From Mycobacterium sp. AZCC_0083 (lineage in GTDB: Bacteria > Actinomycetota > Actinomycetes > Mycobacteriales > Mycobacteriaceae), in the NCBI RefSeq assembly GCF_014202335.1, contig NZ_JACHGP010000004.1, forward strand, positions 445,451 through 509,450: a DNA stretch of 64,000 nt, written 5' to 3'. The position numbers were made by a program, and so were the translations under genes. Below the pieces are notes generated by a model. It did not search any database. It was not told the DNA's origin and saw only the letters and a list, made by a program, of their open reading frames with translations. This document shows, one piece after another, positions 49,316-60,847 of the stretch. Position 1 is the first letter of the stretch. Every line of letters begins with the position of its first letter.

Positions 49316-50487
49316 TCGACCGGCACCTTCACCTCGGCGAGCCGCTCGGCCCGCTTGCCGCCCTTCAACCAGAAGTACGAACCCGGTTTGCGGGCCTCTC
49401 GGCCGAGGGCCCAGACCGTGCCCTTGCACACCGCCTCCTTGATCGACGCCGCGGCGCGACCGCCGACGTAGAACCGCGTCACCCGGTCGTCGCTGTGCGC
49501 GATCTGGATGGTGCCGCCTGCCCGGCCAAGGCTGACGCACTGCCCGGTGAACGCCTGGTTCAGCACCGCAGGCTCGGTGCCCGCGATGCGGCTGAGCACG
49601 GTGTTGGCGGCCTGCGCGCCGAGCGGCAACGCCGCCTGGCAGCTCATCCGCAGCGGTGAATCCGATGGCGCGGCAGCATCGCCCGCGGCAACGATGTACG
49701 GGTTGTCGACACTGGTCAACGTCTCATCAGTGAGAAGGCGTCCGATCGCGTCGGTGGCCAGACCGCTGCGGGTGGCCAGGTCGGGCACGCCGAACCCGGC
49801 CGTCCAGATCGTCACGATGCTTGGCAGCTCGCGGCCGTCGGCGAGCAGCACCGAGTCCTTGCGCACCTCGGTCACCTTGGCGCCAGGCCCGTCAACGACC
49901 GTCACGCCGAGCTTGCGCATCCGTTTGACCACCGACTTCCTGCCGGCCTCGCTCAGGTACGGGCCGAGCACGCCACCGCACACCAGCGTCACCGCTTGGC
50001 CTTCTTCGGCGAGTTCGGCGGCGGTCTCGATTCCGGTGGGGCCTGCGCCGACCACCGTCACCATCGCGCCGGGATGAACCGCGGCCATCGCCGCACGCAA
50101 CTGCTCGGCGTGCTCCAAATCCGAGATGGGATAGGCGAATTCGGTAGCTCCGGGAACCGTCAATGCCGCTCCGGTGCTTCCGACCGCGTAGATGAGGTAG
50201 TCGTATCCGATGGTGTCGCCGGATCCCAGCGTCACGGTGTGCGACCTGGCGTCGATGCCCTCCGCCGTGTCGACCACGAGTCGAATGTCAGCGCCGAGTA
50301 CGTCGGCGTAGTCCACGACGGCGTCGTCGGATCCGGTGACGAGTTGATGGAGCCTGATCCGCTCGACGAACTGCGGCCGCGGGTTGATCAGCGCGACTGC
50401 GACGTCACCGTTGACGCGTAGGTGGTTGGCCGCGAGGACACCGGCGTATCCGCCTCCGATGACGACGACGTTGGTCTTCTCGGTCAT
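49312..50487 (-). CDS. FAD-dependent NAD(P)H oxidoreductase (NDH-2-like), ECF41 partner
   Basis: 391 residues. Two dinucleotide-binding motifs: VVVIGGGYAGVLAANHL (FAD) and VTVVGAGPTGIETAAELAEE (NAD(P)H), plus the FAD-closing IVAAGDAAAPSDSPLRM. No C-terminal membrane anchor is apparent. ECF41 sigma genes are usually next to a carboxymuconolactone decarboxylase, oxidoreductase or epimerase, which this fits. Start ATG 50487 with AAGGAG 8 nt upstream. Confidence 0.9.
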   Translation of the reverse strand: MTEKTNVVVIGGGYAGVLAANHLRVNGDVAVALINPRPQFVERIRLHQLVTGSDDAVVDYADVLGADIRLVVDTAEGIDARSHTVTLGSGDTIGYDYLIYAVGSTGAALTVPGATEFAYPISDLEHAEQLRAAMAAVHPGAMVTVVGAGPTGIETAAELAEEGQAVTLVCGGVLGPYLSEAGRKSVVKRMRKLGVTVVDGPGAKVTEVRKDSVLLADGRELPSIVTIWTAGFGVPDLATRSGLATDAIGRLLTDETLTSVDNPYIVAAGDAAAPSDSPLRMSCQAALPLGAQAANTVLSRIAGTEPAVLNQAFTGQCVSLGRAGGTIQIAHSDDRVTRFYVGGRAAASIKEAVCKGTVWALGREARKPGSYFWLKGGKRAERLAEVKVPVE

Positions 50488-50554
50488 GACTACTGCTCCT
50501 TTGAGGTAGGTCCGCCTCCTCTTCCCTGTGATGGGGAGCCGGGTCTGACCTCAA

Positions 50555-50581
50555 GACACCGCTGACTGCCGAAGTGTGACA
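50555..50581 (-). promoter_or_regulatory. ECF41-type promoter upstream of the oxidoreductase-sigJ unit
   Basis: On the minus strand: TGTCACA (50581-50575), 16-nt spacer, TGTC (50558-50555), about 68 nt before ATG 50487. I recall the published ECF41 motif as TGTCACA in the -35 with CGTC/TGTC in the -10. Confidence 0.75.
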
Positions 50582-50605
50582 CGCTGCCGCCCGATGTGGC
50601 GCGAG

Positions 50606-52153
50606 TCACTCCACCTGGTAGCGGGGGAACACGCCCTCGGGTATCGGCAGCGCCGTGCCTGGCACGATCCGCGTCGCAATCGCCGCGAAGGTGCGCTGAT
50701 CGGCGGGCTGTCCGAGCAGGTCGAGCAGCTTGGCTGCCGATTCCGGCATCACCGGCTGCACCAGGAGCGCGGCGATGCGCACCACCTCGAGCGTCGTATA
50801 GAGAACGGTCCGGAACCGCTCCTGATCGCTCTCGGATTCGGACTTGCGCAGCACCCACGGCTCTTGGGCGGAGAAGTACCGGTTGGCTGCGCCGAGCATC
50901 AGCCAGATGGCTTCCAGCGCAAGGTGCATGGCAGGGACGTCGAAATCGGCCCGCACGCGCTCCAATAGCGCGTCGGCAGTGGCAAGCAGTTCGCGGTCCT
51001 CGTCGGTGAACTCACCCGGCGTCGGCACGGCCGCGTCCAGGTTCTTGTTCACCATCGAGAGCGACCTCTGGGCCAGGTTGCCGAACTCGTTGGCCAGATC
51101 GGCGTTGATCCGGCCGATGATCGCGTCCTCGCTGTAGCTGCCGTCCTGTCCGAACGGCACCTCCCGCATCAGGAAGTAGCGCACCTGGTCGACCCCGAAC
51201 GCGTCGACCAGAGCGATGGGGTCGACGACGTTGCCCACCGACTTGCTCATCTTCTCGCCCTTGACGTTGATGAAGCCGTGCGCGAAAACCCTTCGCGGTA
51301 GCTCGATTCCGGCTGACATCAGGAATGCCGGCCAGTACACGCCGTGGAATCGGATGATGTCCTTGCCGATCACGTGCATGTTGGCCGGCCAGTACCGGCG
51401 AAACGCATCGGACTCGGTGTCGGGGAAGCCGACGCCGGTCAGGTAGTTGGTCAACGCGTCGACCCACACGTACATGACGTGGTCGGGGTGATCGGGTACT
51501 GGGACGCCCCAGTCGAACGTGGTGCGCGAGATCGACAGGTCGCGCAGACCGCCGGACACGAAGCTGAGCACCTCGTTGCGCCGCACGTCGGGCCCGATGA
51601 ACTCCGGATGGGCCTCGTAGTGCGCGAGCAGTTTGTCGCCGTAGGCGGACAGCTTGAAGAAGTAGGTCTGCTCCTCGGTCCACGTGACGGGCGTGCCGGT
51701 CTCGATGGAGTACCGGATGCCGTCGGCGCGTTCTTCGAGCTCGTCCTCGGTGTAGAAGCGCTCGTCGCGCACGGAGTACCACCCCGCGTAGGCGCCAAGG
51801 TAGATGTCGCCCGAGGCATTCATCCGGTTCCAGATTTCGATCGACGCCGCGGTGTGGTCGGCGTCGGTGGTGCGGATGAACCGGTCGAACGAGACGTTGA
51901 GCCGCTCCTGCATCCGCTGGAACACGTCCGAGTTGCGCCCGGCGAGGTCGACGGTCGGTATGCCCTCCGCCGCGGCGGTTTCCGCCATCTTGAGCCCGTG
52001 CACGTCGGTGCCGGTGAGGAACCGCACGTCGAAACCGTCGAGCCGCTTGAACCGCGCGATCGCGTCGGTCGCGGTCTTCTCGTACGCGTGCCCGATGTGC
52101 GGGGCGCCGTTGGGGTAGTCGATCGCCGTGGTGATGTAGAAGGGCTCACTCAT
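50606..52153 (-). CDS. metS: Methionyl-tRNA synthetase
   Basis: 515 residues, similar in length to M. tuberculosis MetS. The HIGH motif is at residues 19-22 ([11 protein letters not shown]) and KMSKS at 302-306 ([10 protein letters not shown]). The anticodon-binding helix region [16 protein letters not shown] is present. It lacks the C-terminal dimerisation domain found in some bacteria. Start ATG 52153, divergent from tatD. It matches Rv1007c. Confidence 0.97.
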   Translation of the reverse strand: MSEPFYITTAIDYPNGAPHIGHAYEKTATDAIARFKRLDGFDVRFLTGTDVHGLKMAETAAAEGIPTVDLAGRNSDVFQRMQERLNVSFDRFIRTTDADHTAASIEIWNRMNASGDIYLGAYAGWYSVRDERFYTEDELEERADGIRYSIETGTPVTWTEEQTYFFKLSAYGDKLLAHYEAHPEFIGPDVRRNEVLSFVSGGLRDLSISRTTFDWGVPVPDHPDHVMYVWVDALTNYLTGVGFPDTESDAFRRYWPANMHVIGKDIIRFHGVYWPAFLMSAGIELPRRVFAHGFINVKGEKMSKSVGNVVDPIALVDAFGVDQVRYFLMREVPFGQDGSYSEDAIIGRINADLANEFGNLAQRSLSMVNKNLDAAVPTPGEFTDEDRELLATADALLERVRADFDVPAMHLALEAIWLMLGAANRYFSAQEPWVLRKSESESDQERFRTVLYTTLEVVRIAALLVQPVMPESAAKLLDLLGQPADQRTFAAIATRIVPGTALPIPEGVFPRYQVE

Positions 52154-52176
52154 TTGTCCTCACCTTATTGTGTGGT

Positions 52177-53010
52177 GTGAGTTCCAGACGCGAGAGGCCA
52201 CCGGCCCCGGAGCCGCTGACACCGCTGATCGACTCGCACACCCACCTCGACGCCTGCGGTGCGTCCCACGCCGACGACGTCCGCGCGATCCTCGACCGCG
52301 CCGAGGCGGTGGGAGTTCAGGCCGTCGTCACGATCGCCGACGACCTGGCCTCGGCGCAGTGGGCGGCACAGGCCGCCGACTGGGATCACCGCGTGTACGC
52401 AGCGGTGGCGCTGCACCCGACGCGCGCCAACGCGCTGACCGACGACGCGCGGGCCGAGATCGAGCGGCTCGCGGCCCATCCGCGGGTGGTCGCGATCGGG
52501 GAGACCGGGATCGATCTGTACTGGCCGGGCAAGCTCGACGGCTGCGCGGACCCGGCCCAGCAGCGCGAGGCATTCGCGTGGCACATCGATCTGGCCAAGC
52601 GCACCGGCAAGCCGCTGATGATCCACAACCGCGACGCCGACGCCGAGGTGATCGACGTGCTGCGCGCCGAGGGCGCTCCCGACGCGGTGATCTTCCACTG
52701 CTTCTCGTCGGGGCCGGAGATGGCGCGGATCTGCGTGGACGCGGGCTGGCTGCTCAGCCTGTCGGGAACGGTCAGCTTCAAGAACGCGTCGGCGCTGCGC
52801 GACGCTGCCCGGCTGATCCCGCCCGGGCAGCTGCTCGTCGAGACCGACGCGCCGTTCTTGACCCCGCATCCGTACCGAGGGGCACCGAATGAGTCGTACT
52901 GCCTGCCCTACACCGTGCGGGCATTGGCCGAGGTCGTAGGCCGATCGCCGGGTGATCTCGCTCACCAGACATCGGAGAACGCCATGAGAACCTACGGAAT
53001 CAGTCGCTGA
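52177..53010 (+). CDS. tatD: TatD-family metal-dependent hydrolase/deoxyribonuclease
   Basis: About 277 residues from GTG 52177. Metal motifs: DSHTHLDACG, ETGIDLYWPG (Glu ligand), HNRDADAEVID, FHCFSSGPEMA and VETDAPFLTPHPYRGAPNE. TatD enzymes are 3'-5' exonucleases acting on DNA/RNA. The start is one of TTG 52168 or GTG 52177; the latter gives a usual N-terminus. It matches Rv1008. Confidence 0.93.
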   Translation: MSSRRERPPAPEPLTPLIDSHTHLDACGASHADDVRAILDRAEAVGVQAVVTIADDLASAQWAAQAADWDHRVYAAVALHPTRANALTDDARAEIERLAAHPRVVAIGETGIDLYWPGKLDGCADPAQQREAFAWHIDLAKRTGKPLMIHNRDADAEVIDVLRAEGAPDAVIFHCFSSGPEMARICVDAGWLLSLSGTVSFKNASALRDAARLIPPGQLLVETDAPFLTPHPYRGAPNESYCLPYTVRALAEVVGRSPGDLAHQTSENAMRTYGISR

Positions 53011-53018
53011 TGCGAGTT

Positions 53019-53036
53019 GCCCCTACCAGGGGCTTT
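53019..53036 (+). terminator. GC-rich hairpin after tatD
   Basis: GCCCCT (53019-53024) and AGGGGC (53028-53033) form a 6-bp stem with a 3-nt loop, followed by TTT, 8 nt after the tatD stop. It separates tatD from rpfB. An attenuator role in the rpfB leader cannot be excluded, since the M. tuberculosis rpfB operon is controlled by a premature-termination switch. Confidence 0.55.
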
Positions 53037-53104
53037 CGTTACCGTCCTGTTATTCAACGGTCGGCTGGAGAGGTACTTCATGCCGCCCACATAGTCGGGG
53101 ATAG

Positions 53105-54238
<1,134 letters not shown>

Positions 54239-54248
54239 CGATTCGGCT

Positions 54249-54263
54249 CCTCGGTCGAACCGA
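54249..54263 (+). promoter_or_regulatory. Hairpin between rpfB and the ksgA start
   Basis: CTCGGT-CGA-ACCGAG forms a 6-bp perfect stem with a 3-nt loop, 10 nt before the TTG at 54274. It probably affects ksgA translation. Confidence 0.45.
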
Positions 54264-54273
54264 GATAAGACAT

Positions 54274-55140
54274 TTGGCGAAGGAACTGGATTTCCGACCA
54301 CGCAAGTCGTTCGGCCAGAACTTCGTTCATGACGCCAACACCGTTCGCCGCATCGTGTCGGCATCCGGGGTCAACCGCAACGATCACGTCCTCGAGGTCG
54401 GTCCTGGCCTTGGGTCGCTGACGCTGGCGCTGCTGGACCGCGGGTCACGGGTGACCGCCGTCGAGATCGACCCGGTGCTGGCTCGTCAGCTGCCGCAGAC
54501 CGTCGCCGAGCACTCGCACAGCGAGATCGGCAGGCTCACGGTCCTGCACCACGACATCCTGAACTTCACCAAGGACGACATGGAGGATCAGCCGACTGCG
54601 CTGGTCGCCAACCTGCCCTACAACGTGGCCGTGCCCGCGTTGCTGCATCTGCTGGCCGAGTTCCCGTCGATCCGCACCGTGCTGGTGATGGTGCAGGCCG
54701 AGGTCGCCGAACGTCTGGCCGCCGAGCCCGGTGGCAAGGACTACGGCGTGCCGAGTGCCAAGGTGCGTTTCTACGGAAACGTCCGGCGCTACGGCATGGT
54801 CTCGCCGACGGTGTTCTGGCCGATCCCACGGGTGTACTCGGGGCTGGTGCGCATCGACCGGTACGAGACCTCGGCGTGGCCCACCGAGAGCGCATTCCGC
54901 GACAAGGTGTTCTCGCTCATCGACATCGCGTTCTCGCAACGGCGCAAGACGTCGCGCAACGCGTTCGCCGAGTGGGCGGGGTCTGGCAACGAATCTGCCG
55001 AGCGGCTGCTTTCGGCGAGCATCGACCCGTCGCGTCGCGGTGAGACACTCGGCATCGCGGACTTCGTCCGCCTGCTGCAGCGCTCCGGTCAGGCTGACAC
55101 GGACACGCCGCAGCAAGCGAATCGGATCCGTACTTACTGA
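54274..55140 (+). CDS. ksgA: 16S rRNA dimethyladenosine transferase KsgA
   Basis: 288 residues. It dimethylates A1518 and A1519 of 16S rRNA. Motifs: [39 protein letters not shown] (SAM site), [17 protein letters not shown] (NLPY active site) and [20 protein letters not shown] 54274 is used because no ATG or GTG exists in frame between the upstream stop (TAG 54214-54216) and this point, although the translated upstream codons ([12 protein letters not shown]) match the annotated M. tuberculosis extension. Confidence 0.95.
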   Translation: MAKELDFRPRKSFGQNFVHDANTVRRIVSASGVNRNDHVLEVGPGLGSLTLALLDRGSRVTAVEIDPVLARQLPQTVAEHSHSEIGRLTVLHHDILNFTKDDMEDQPTALVANLPYNVAVPALLHLLAEFPSIRTVLVMVQAEVAERLAAEPGGKDYGVPSAKVRFYGNVRRYGMVSPTVFWPIPRVYSGLVRIDRYETSAWPTESAFRDKVFSLIDIAFSQRRKTSRNAFAEWAGSGNESAERLLSASIDPSRRGETLGIADFVRLLQRSGQADTDTPQQANRIRTY

Positions 55141-55155
55141 CTCGGATTTTTGGAC

Positions 55156-55185
55156 ACAAGCCCCGCGCTTGAGCGCGGGGCTTGT
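55156..55185. terminator. Strong bidirectional terminator after ksgA
   Basis: A perfect 14-bp inverted repeat (55156-55169 with 55172-55185), GC-rich, with a 2-nt centre, lies 15 nt after the ksgA stop and before the convergent permease gene. It ends the rpfB-ksgA operon here; in M. tuberculosis ispE continues it. Confidence 0.8.
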
Positions 55186-55308
55186 CCCATCCCGCCTGGT
55201 GTTGTCCGGCGTTCAGAGTGGTCGGACTTGGCAGTTCGTGCGGATCGTCGCCGCGGCTGCGTAAGCCCAAGGGAATCCTCGGCATTCAAGGCGAGGAGCA
55301 TGTGAAAC

Positions 55309-56823
55309 CTACTCGGTGTCGGCCTTTTGGTGCTTGGCGGCCTCGCGCGCGTCCTTCTCGAGGAACTCGTCCATGAGCGGCGTCTCGGCGATCACGGGAT
55401 AGTTGCCGGTGAAGCCAACGCGTTCCTGGGCCATCTCGAGCACGCGGCCCCGCACTGCGTACCAACCGCCGATGAGGATGGGCACGATCACCACGATCGC
55501 GATGGCGTTCCAGTAGTTCTCGATGCACATCAGCAAGGTCACGGCGGCCAGGAACACCAGGGTGGCGTAGCTGGTGTACGGGGTGCCGAACAACCGGAAC
55601 GCGGGGCGCGCCAGGATGCCCTTCTTCGACCAGCGGTACAGCTGAATCTGGCAGATGACGATGGTTGCCCACGACGCGATGATGCCCAGCGCCGACAGGT
55701 CGAGCGCGATGTTGAACGCCTCGGCTGGGACGAACAGGTTCAGGAACACCCCAACGACCGTGAAGCAGGCCGTCAGTGCGATTCCGGCCCACGGCACACC
55801 ACGTTTGGACATCTTGGAGGTGAACTTGGGCGCGCTGCCGTTCATCGACATCGAGCGCAGAATCCGGCCGGTCGAATAGAGCCCGGCATTCAGGCTCGAC
55901 AACGCCGCGGTCAGCACGACGAAGTTCATGATGTCGCCGGCCGCGGGTACGCCGATACTGGAGAAGAAGGTGACGAACGGGCTAGTGCCGGATTTGTACT
56001 TCGTGTAAGGCAGCAGCAGGGCCAGCAGGATCAGCGAACCGACGTAGAACACCGCGATCCGGAAGATCACCGAGTTGATGGCCTTGGGCATCACCTTCGC
56101 CGGGTTCTCCGTCTCGCCAGCCGCCGTGCCGACCAATTCGACTGCGGCATAGGCGAAGATGACGCCCGAGGTGATGACGACGAGTGCCAGCAGGCCGTTG
56201 GGCAGGATGCCACCGTTGTCGGTGATCACCGATGGGCCGGTGGTCGCGCCCTCGACCTTGAACCGTCCTGCCAGGAAGACGATGCCGACAACGAGGAAGG
56301 TGACCAGCGCGATGACCTTGATCAGGGCGGCCCAGAACTCCATCTCGCCGAACCACTTGACCGAGATCATGTTGATGCTCAGCACGATAACCAGCGCGAC
56401 CAGCGCGATGGCCCATTGCGGAATCGCCTCGAACGCGCCCCAGTAGTGCATGTACAGCGCGATCGCGGTGACATCGACGATCGACGTGCACGCCCAGTTG
56501 AAGAAGTACATCCAGCCCGCGACGTAAGCTGCCTTCTCGCCGAGGAATTCGCGCGCGTACGACACGAACGAGCCTGACGACGGGCGGTGCAGCACCAGTT
56601 CGCCCAGTGCCCGCAGGATGAAGAACACGAACACGCCGCAGATGGCGTAGACGATGAAGAGCCCGGGACCGGCGCTGGCCAACCGACCGCCAGCGCCCAT
56701 GAACAGACCGGTGCCAATGGCGCCACCGATCGCAATCATCTGCAGCTGACGGGGTTTCAGGCCCTTGTCGTAACCCTCTTCCTCATGTGCCAGTGCTGAC
56801 GTGTCGTACTCGGTCGAGGTCAT
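55309..56823 (-). CDS. Amino-acid permease, AnsP/GabP-like (APC superfamily)
   Basis: 504 residues with twelve TM segments. The APC signature [26 protein letters not shown] near the N-terminus and [20 protein letters not shown] in TM6 are typical of amino-acid/H+ symporters of the asparagine/aromatic permease group (M. tuberculosis AnsP1/AnsP2 closest by memory). The actual substrate cannot be told. Start ATG 56823. It is inserted between ksgA and ispE compared with M. tuberculosis. Confidence 0.9.
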   Translation of the reverse strand: MTSTEYDTSALAHEEEGYDKGLKPRQLQMIAIGGAIGTGLFMGAGGRLASAGPGLFIVYAICGVFVFFILRALGELVLHRPSSGSFVSYAREFLGEKAAYVAGWMYFFNWACTSIVDVTAIALYMHYWGAFEAIPQWAIALVALVIVLSINMISVKWFGEMEFWAALIKVIALVTFLVVGIVFLAGRFKVEGATTGPSVITDNGGILPNGLLALVVITSGVIFAYAAVELVGTAAGETENPAKVMPKAINSVIFRIAVFYVGSLILLALLLPYTKYKSGTSPFVTFFSSIGVPAAGDIMNFVVLTAALSSLNAGLYSTGRILRSMSMNGSAPKFTSKMSKRGVPWAGIALTACFTVVGVFLNLFVPAEAFNIALDLSALGIIASWATIVICQIQLYRWSKKGILARPAFRLFGTPYTSYATLVFLAAVTLLMCIENYWNAIAIVVIVPILIGGWYAVRGRVLEMAQERVGFTGNYPVIAETPLMDEFLEKDAREAAKHQKADTE

Positions 56824-56900
56824 GGACCGACGCTAATCGCACGTTACAGAAGGGGAAACTCGAGGAGAGTTAATGTTGAGTTACGCAAACCGTTGTGACG

Positions 56901-57698
56901 TCAGCCGAGCGCCCGGGTGATCAGCCTGACGAATTCCGAACAGCTGTCGTAGCGCAGGTCTGGGTCCTTGGCCATCGCCTTGGCCAGGATCGAGTCGAAA
57001 GCGTGTGGAATCCAATCGATGCGGCGGGCGTAGCGGGGGACCGGCCGGTTCAGATGATCGTCGATGAGTGCGATCGTCGTGGTCGCGGTGAATGGCGGTG
57101 CGCCGGTGAGTAGTTGGACGGCGGTGCACGCCAATGCGTACTCGTCGGCGGCTGCTGACGGGGTTCGCCCGTGCAGCAGCTCGGGAGCGGTGTAGGGCAA
57201 CGATCCCTCGACGTGGGTCGGCCGGTGGTGGGCGTCCTCGGCCAGCGAGCGGGCCGCGCCGAAGTCGATCAGCACTGCACCGCCCTGCGAGAAGTCCTCG
57301 AAGACAAGGATGTTGGTGGGTTTCACGTCACAGTGCACGACCCCGTTCACGTGAGCGAAGTCGAGTGCGGATGCGACGTCGGCGAGCGCGGTGAGCCGGT
57401 CCCGCATGGTGGTCAGTTTGGTCGCGGTGCCACCACTGACGAGTTGCATCGCCAGCCATTCCCGGCCGAAGTCGTACATCGTCACTACATGGGGGTGATC
57501 CAGGCGGCTGGCAAACCCGTACTCGCGCTCAAGGCGGTTCACCCAGACGGGGTCGCGGTGTCGTGGATCGAGCACCTTGAGCGCAACCAAGTGATCGGGG
57601 GCAGCCCTGTCGTGGGCCCGGTAGATCGTGGTGGATCCGCCGTGGCCAACCACACCGTCGACCACGTATTCGTCGAAGCGATCGTCGGGCACCGGCAC
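56901..57698 (-). CDS. Soluble Ser/Thr protein kinase, non-RD type
   Basis: 265 residues, catalytic domain only, no TM or PASTA domain. Glycine loop GHGGSTTIYRA (residues 18-28), Lys41 (LVALKVLDP), catalytic loop HCDVKPTN (His122-Asn129) and DFG (Asp145). Cys123 replaces the usual Arg before the catalytic Asp, so it is a non-RD kinase and may not need activation-loop phosphorylation. Start GTG 57698 appears leaderless, with TTAGTC about 7 nt upstream. Inserted with the permease between ksgA and ispE. Confidence 0.9.
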   Translation of the reverse strand: MPVPDDRFDEYVVDGVVGHGGSTTIYRAHDRAAPDHLVALKVLDPRHRDPVWVNRLEREYGFASRLDHPHVVTMYDFGREWLAMQLVSGGTATKLTTMRDRLTALADVASALDFAHVNGVVHCDVKPTNILVFEDFSQGGAVLIDFGAARSLAEDAHHRPTHVEGSLPYTAPELLHGRTPSAAADEYALACTAVQLLTGAPPFTATTTIALIDDHLNRPVPRYARRIDWIPHAFDSILAKAMAKDPDLRYDSCSEFVRLITRALG

Positions 57699-57759
57699 GC
57701 TCTCAGACTAAGGTTCCGGTCGGGTTCCGGACCAGGCGGGCGCAACCGTTGAGTGATCC

Positions 57760-57789
57760 TTGACACACCTTCTGAGCAAACACTAGCGT
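57760..57789 (+). promoter_or_regulatory. Housekeeping-type promoter upstream of ispE
   Basis: TTGACA (57760-57765), 18-nt spacer, TAGCGT (57784-57789). It points toward ispE, giving a leader of about 100 nt. A second, leaderless-type box TAATGT (57883-57888) lies 6 nt before the ispE GTG. Confidence 0.5.
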
Positions 57790-57894
57790 GGGAGTCCTCC
57801 GGTGTCCGAAAAGCTGGTGCCGAGCGGCGGGATCAACGAGGGGTATCTCACCACTTCGTACTTGTCCGCGCTGTCGCGGCGATAATGTCGTGGC

Positions 57895-58863
57895 GTGCCG
57901 TCCTCTGATGGAAATGCCGCGTCCGAATGGGTGCCGACGGGTTCCGTCACGGTGCGCGTGCCCGGCAAGGTCAACCTCTTTCTGGCCGTCGGCGACCTGC
58001 GTGACGACGGGTATCACGAGCTGACCACCGTCTTCCATGCCGTTTCGCTCTTCGACGAGATTACGGTCCGCAACGCCGACGTGCTGTCGTTGGAAGTATC
58101 CGGTGAGGGCGTCGAGGAGGTGCCCACCGACCATCGCAACCTGGCGTGGCGGGCTGCCGAGCTGCTGGCCGAGCACGTTGGGCGTTCGCCCGACGTGGCG
58201 ATCTCGGTCGAGAAGTCGATTCCGGTCGCAGGCGGGATGGCGGGCGGCAGCGCCGACGCCGCCGCGGTGCTGGTGGCGATCAACGCGCTGTGGGAGCTGG
58301 GGGTGCCGCGGCGCGATCTGCACACGCTGGCCGCCGAGTTGGGCAGCGACGTGCCGTTCGCGCTACATGGTGGCACGGCGCTGGGCACCGGTCGCGGTGA
58401 GCAGCTAGCTACGGTGTTGGCCCGCAACACGTTTCACTGGGTCCTTGCATTCGGCAAGCGTGGTCTGGCGACACCGAAGGTGTTCGCCGAGATCGACCGG
58501 TTACGCGCGAACCCCGACCGCGGCGAGGCACCCCGGCTCGAGGAGCCCGAGCCGCTGCTGGCGGCGCTCGCCTCGGGGGATGCCGCGCAATTGGCGCCGC
58601 TGCTCGGGAACGACCTGCAGTCGGCGGCCGTGAGCCTGGACTCTGGGCTGCGCCGCACGCTGCGGGCCGGAGGGGATGCCGGCGCGCTCGCGGGCATCGT
58701 GTCGGGGTCGGGGCCAACGTGCGCGTTCCTGTGTGCGTCGGCGTCGTCGGCCATCGACGTCGGGGTGGAATTGGCCGGAGCCGGCGTCTGCCGGACGGTC
58801 CGGGCGGCCAGCGGACCGGTGCACGGCGCCCGCGTCGTACCGACTCCGTCGGCGCACGCTTAG
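57895..58863 (+). CDS. ispE: 4-diphosphocytidyl-2-C-methyl-D-erythritol kinase IspE
   Basis: 322 residues. It phosphorylates CDP-ME in the MEP pathway of isoprenoid synthesis. GHMP motifs: [20 protein letters not shown], the ATP loop [18 protein letters not shown] and [13 protein letters not shown]. Start GTG 57895, with its own promoters because the permease and kinase genes separate it from ksgA. Rv1011 equivalent. Confidence 0.95.
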   Translation: MPSSDGNAASEWVPTGSVTVRVPGKVNLFLAVGDLRDDGYHELTTVFHAVSLFDEITVRNADVLSLEVSGEGVEEVPTDHRNLAWRAAELLAEHVGRSPDVAISVEKSIPVAGGMAGGSADAAAVLVAINALWELGVPRRDLHTLAAELGSDVPFALHGGTALGTGRGEQLATVLARNTFHWVLAFGKRGLATPKVFAEIDRLRANPDRGEAPRLEEPEPLLAALASGDAAQLAPLLGNDLQSAAVSLDSGLRRTLRAGGDAGALAGIVSGSGPTCAFLCASASSAIDVGVELAGAGVCRTVRAASGPVHGARVVPTPSAHA

Positions 58864-58881
58864 AGGTGTGACCCACACCTC
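58863..58881 (+). terminator. Hairpin after ispE
   Basis: GAGGTGTG (58863-58870) and CACACCTC (58874-58881) form an 8-bp perfect stem with a 3-nt loop, starting on the last base of the ispE stop codon. A T tract does not follow. Confidence 0.55.
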
Positions 58882-58906
58882 AATTCTCGCGTAGGTTTGG
58901 CAGTTA

Positions 58907-58923
58907 CTTAAGAGTCTCTTAAG
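58907..58923. promoter_or_regulatory. Perfect palindrome upstream of the pks16/fadD gene
   Basis: CTTAAGAG-T-CTCTTAAG is a perfect 8-bp inverted repeat with a single central base, in the 323-nt gap 58864-59186. Further down, CCCATCG (58973-58979) pairs with CGATGGG (58987-58993) around 7 nt. The remaining gap shows no gene. It looks like an operator in a long leader (about 260 nt) ahead of the acyl-CoA ligase gene. Confidence 0.5.
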
Positions 58924-59186
58924 ATGGTCGACGGTGAAAGCTAGCGGTCACGCGTCCTACGCGCCGACTTCTCCCATCGGATATCTCGATGGGCGGATCG
59001 GCAGCGCTGGCGCCGGCCGTCTGGATTTCCCCTGGGCAACCACTTCCTGGTTGGCTGGGCTATCGCAGGCATCACCCTTTCGAAATAAAACTGCTCCCGA
59101 ATCGTGTGTGCGCGCCTTCTCGAAAGCGTTCACCAGCTGGCGGAGCATGGAAACCGGGCAGTGGCGCCTGAACCCAGGAGGTCGTC

Positions 59187-60821
59187 GTGAGCAGATTTAC
59201 CGAGAAGATGTACCGCAATGCGCACGAGAGCTCGCGGGGCATGGTCACCGGCGAGCCTTACGAGCCGGTCCGCCACACTTGGCTCGAAGTACACGAGCGG
59301 GCGCGCCGCATCGCGGGCGGTCTGGCCGCGGCCGGCGTCGGGCATGGTGACGCTGTCGGAGTGCTTGCCGGCTTCCCCGTCGAGATCGCTCCCACCGCGC
59401 AGGCGCTGTGGATGCGTGGCGCCAGCCTGACGATGCTGCACCAGCCCACCCCGCGCACCGACCTGGTGGTCTGGGCCGAGGACACCATGAACGTCATCGG
59501 GATGATCGAGGCCAACGCCGTCATCGTCGCCGAGCCCTTCCTAGTCGCGATTCCCGTGCTGGAGGCAAAGGGCATCACGGTCCTCACCATCGGCGATCTG
59601 CTCGCCGCCGACCCGATCGACCCGGTCGAGACCAGCGAGGACGACCTCGCGCTGATGCAATTGACGTCGGGCTCCACAGGGTCTCCCAAGGCTGTCCAGA
59701 TCACCCACCGCAACATCCACTCCAACGCCGAGGCGATGTTCATCGGTGCGCAGTACGACGTCGACAAGGACGTCATGGTCAGCTGGCTGCCCTGCTTCCA
59801 TGACATGGGCATGGTCGGCTTCCTCACCATCCCGATGTACTTCGGCGCGGAGCTCGTCAAGGTCACGCCGATGGACTTCCTGCGCGACACGCTGCTGTGG
59901 GCCAAGCTGATCGACAAGTACAAGGGCACCATGACCGCGGCGCCCAACTTCGCCTACGCGCTGTTCGCCAAGCGGCTGCGCAAGCAGGCTGAGCCGGGGC
60001 AGTTCGATCTGTCCACGCTGCGGTTCGCGCTGTCCGGCGCCGAGCCCGTCGAGCCCGCCGACGTCGAGGACCTGCTCGATGCAGGCAAGCCGTTCGGGCT
60101 GCAGCCCGAGGCCATCCTGCCCGCGTACGGCATGGCCGAGACGACGCTGGCGGTGTCCTTCTCCGAGTGCGGCGCCGGGCTGGTGGTCGACGAGGTCGAC
60201 GCCGATCTGCTTGCCGCGTTGCGCAGGGCCGTGCCATCGACGAAGGGCAACACCCGGCGTCTGGCCTCACTTGGCCCGCTGCTCACCGATCTCGAGGCCC
60301 GCGTGGTCGACGACACCGGCGAGGTGATGCCCGCCCGTGGCGTCGGCGTCATCGAACTGCGCGGCGAGTCCCTCACGCCCGGCTACCTCACGATGGGCGG
60401 CTTCCTGCCCGCCCAGGACGAGCACGGTTGGTACGACACCGGCGACCTGGGCTACCAGATGGACAACGGACACATCGTGGTCTGCGGTCGCGTCAAGGAC
60501 GTCATCATCATGGCGGGCCGCAACATCTATCCCACCGACATCGAGCGGGCCGCGGGCCGCGTCGAGGGCGTGCGACCCGGCTGCGCCGTCGCCGTCCGGC
60601 TCGATGCAGGCCACTCCCGTGAGACGTTCGCGGTGGCCGTGGAGTCCAACGCCTGGCAGGACCCGGTCCAGGTGCGTCGCATCGAGCACCAGGTCGCCCA
60701 CGAGGTGGTGACCGAGGTCGACGTGCGCCCACGCAACGTCGTCGTGCTCGGCCCGGGCACCATTCCGAAGACGCCGTCGGGCAAGCTGCGCCGGGCCAAC
60801 TCGGTCGCGCTGGTCACCTAA
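59187..60821 (+). CDS. Fatty-acyl-AMP/CoA ligase (Pks16/FadD family, Rv1013 homologue)
   Basis: 544 residues. The AMP-binding motif [60 protein letters not shown], and the C-terminal catalytic Lys in [14 protein letters not shown] are all present. It adenylates a fatty acid; no carrier domain is fused. The M. tuberculosis homologue Rv1013 is named pks16 although it is a ligase. Start GTG 59187 with AGGAGG 6 nt upstream. Confidence 0.92.
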   Translation: MSRFTEKMYRNAHESSRGMVTGEPYEPVRHTWLEVHERARRIAGGLAAAGVGHGDAVGVLAGFPVEIAPTAQALWMRGASLTMLHQPTPRTDLVVWAEDTMNVIGMIEANAVIVAEPFLVAIPVLEAKGITVLTIGDLLAADPIDPVETSEDDLALMQLTSGSTGSPKAVQITHRNIHSNAEAMFIGAQYDVDKDVMVSWLPCFHDMGMVGFLTIPMYFGAELVKVTPMDFLRDTLLWAKLIDKYKGTMTAAPNFAYALFAKRLRKQAEPGQFDLSTLRFALSGAEPVEPADVEDLLDAGKPFGLQPEAILPAYGMAETTLAVSFSECGAGLVVDEVDADLLAALRRAVPSTKGNTRRLASLGPLLTDLEARVVDDTGEVMPARGVGVIELRGESLTPGYLTMGGFLPAQDEHGWYDTGDLGYQMDNGHIVVCGRVKDVIIMAGRNIYPTDIERAAGRVEGVRPGCAVAVRLDAGHSRETFAVAVESNAWQDPVQVRRIEHQVAHEVVTEVDVRPRNVVVLGPGTIPKTPSGKLRRANSVALVT

Positions 60822-60847
60822 CCTTCTCCCGCGAGACCTTTCTCCCG

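Noticed and set aside
55327..56577. 416-residue plus-strand open frame over the permease gene
   Set aside because: Antisense to a clear twelve-TM permease; no coding signature.
58934..59350. 138-residue plus-strand open frame in front of the pks16 ligase
   Set aside because: It overlaps the ligase by 160 nt in another frame, has no ribosome-binding site and no recognisable domain; kept as leader region.
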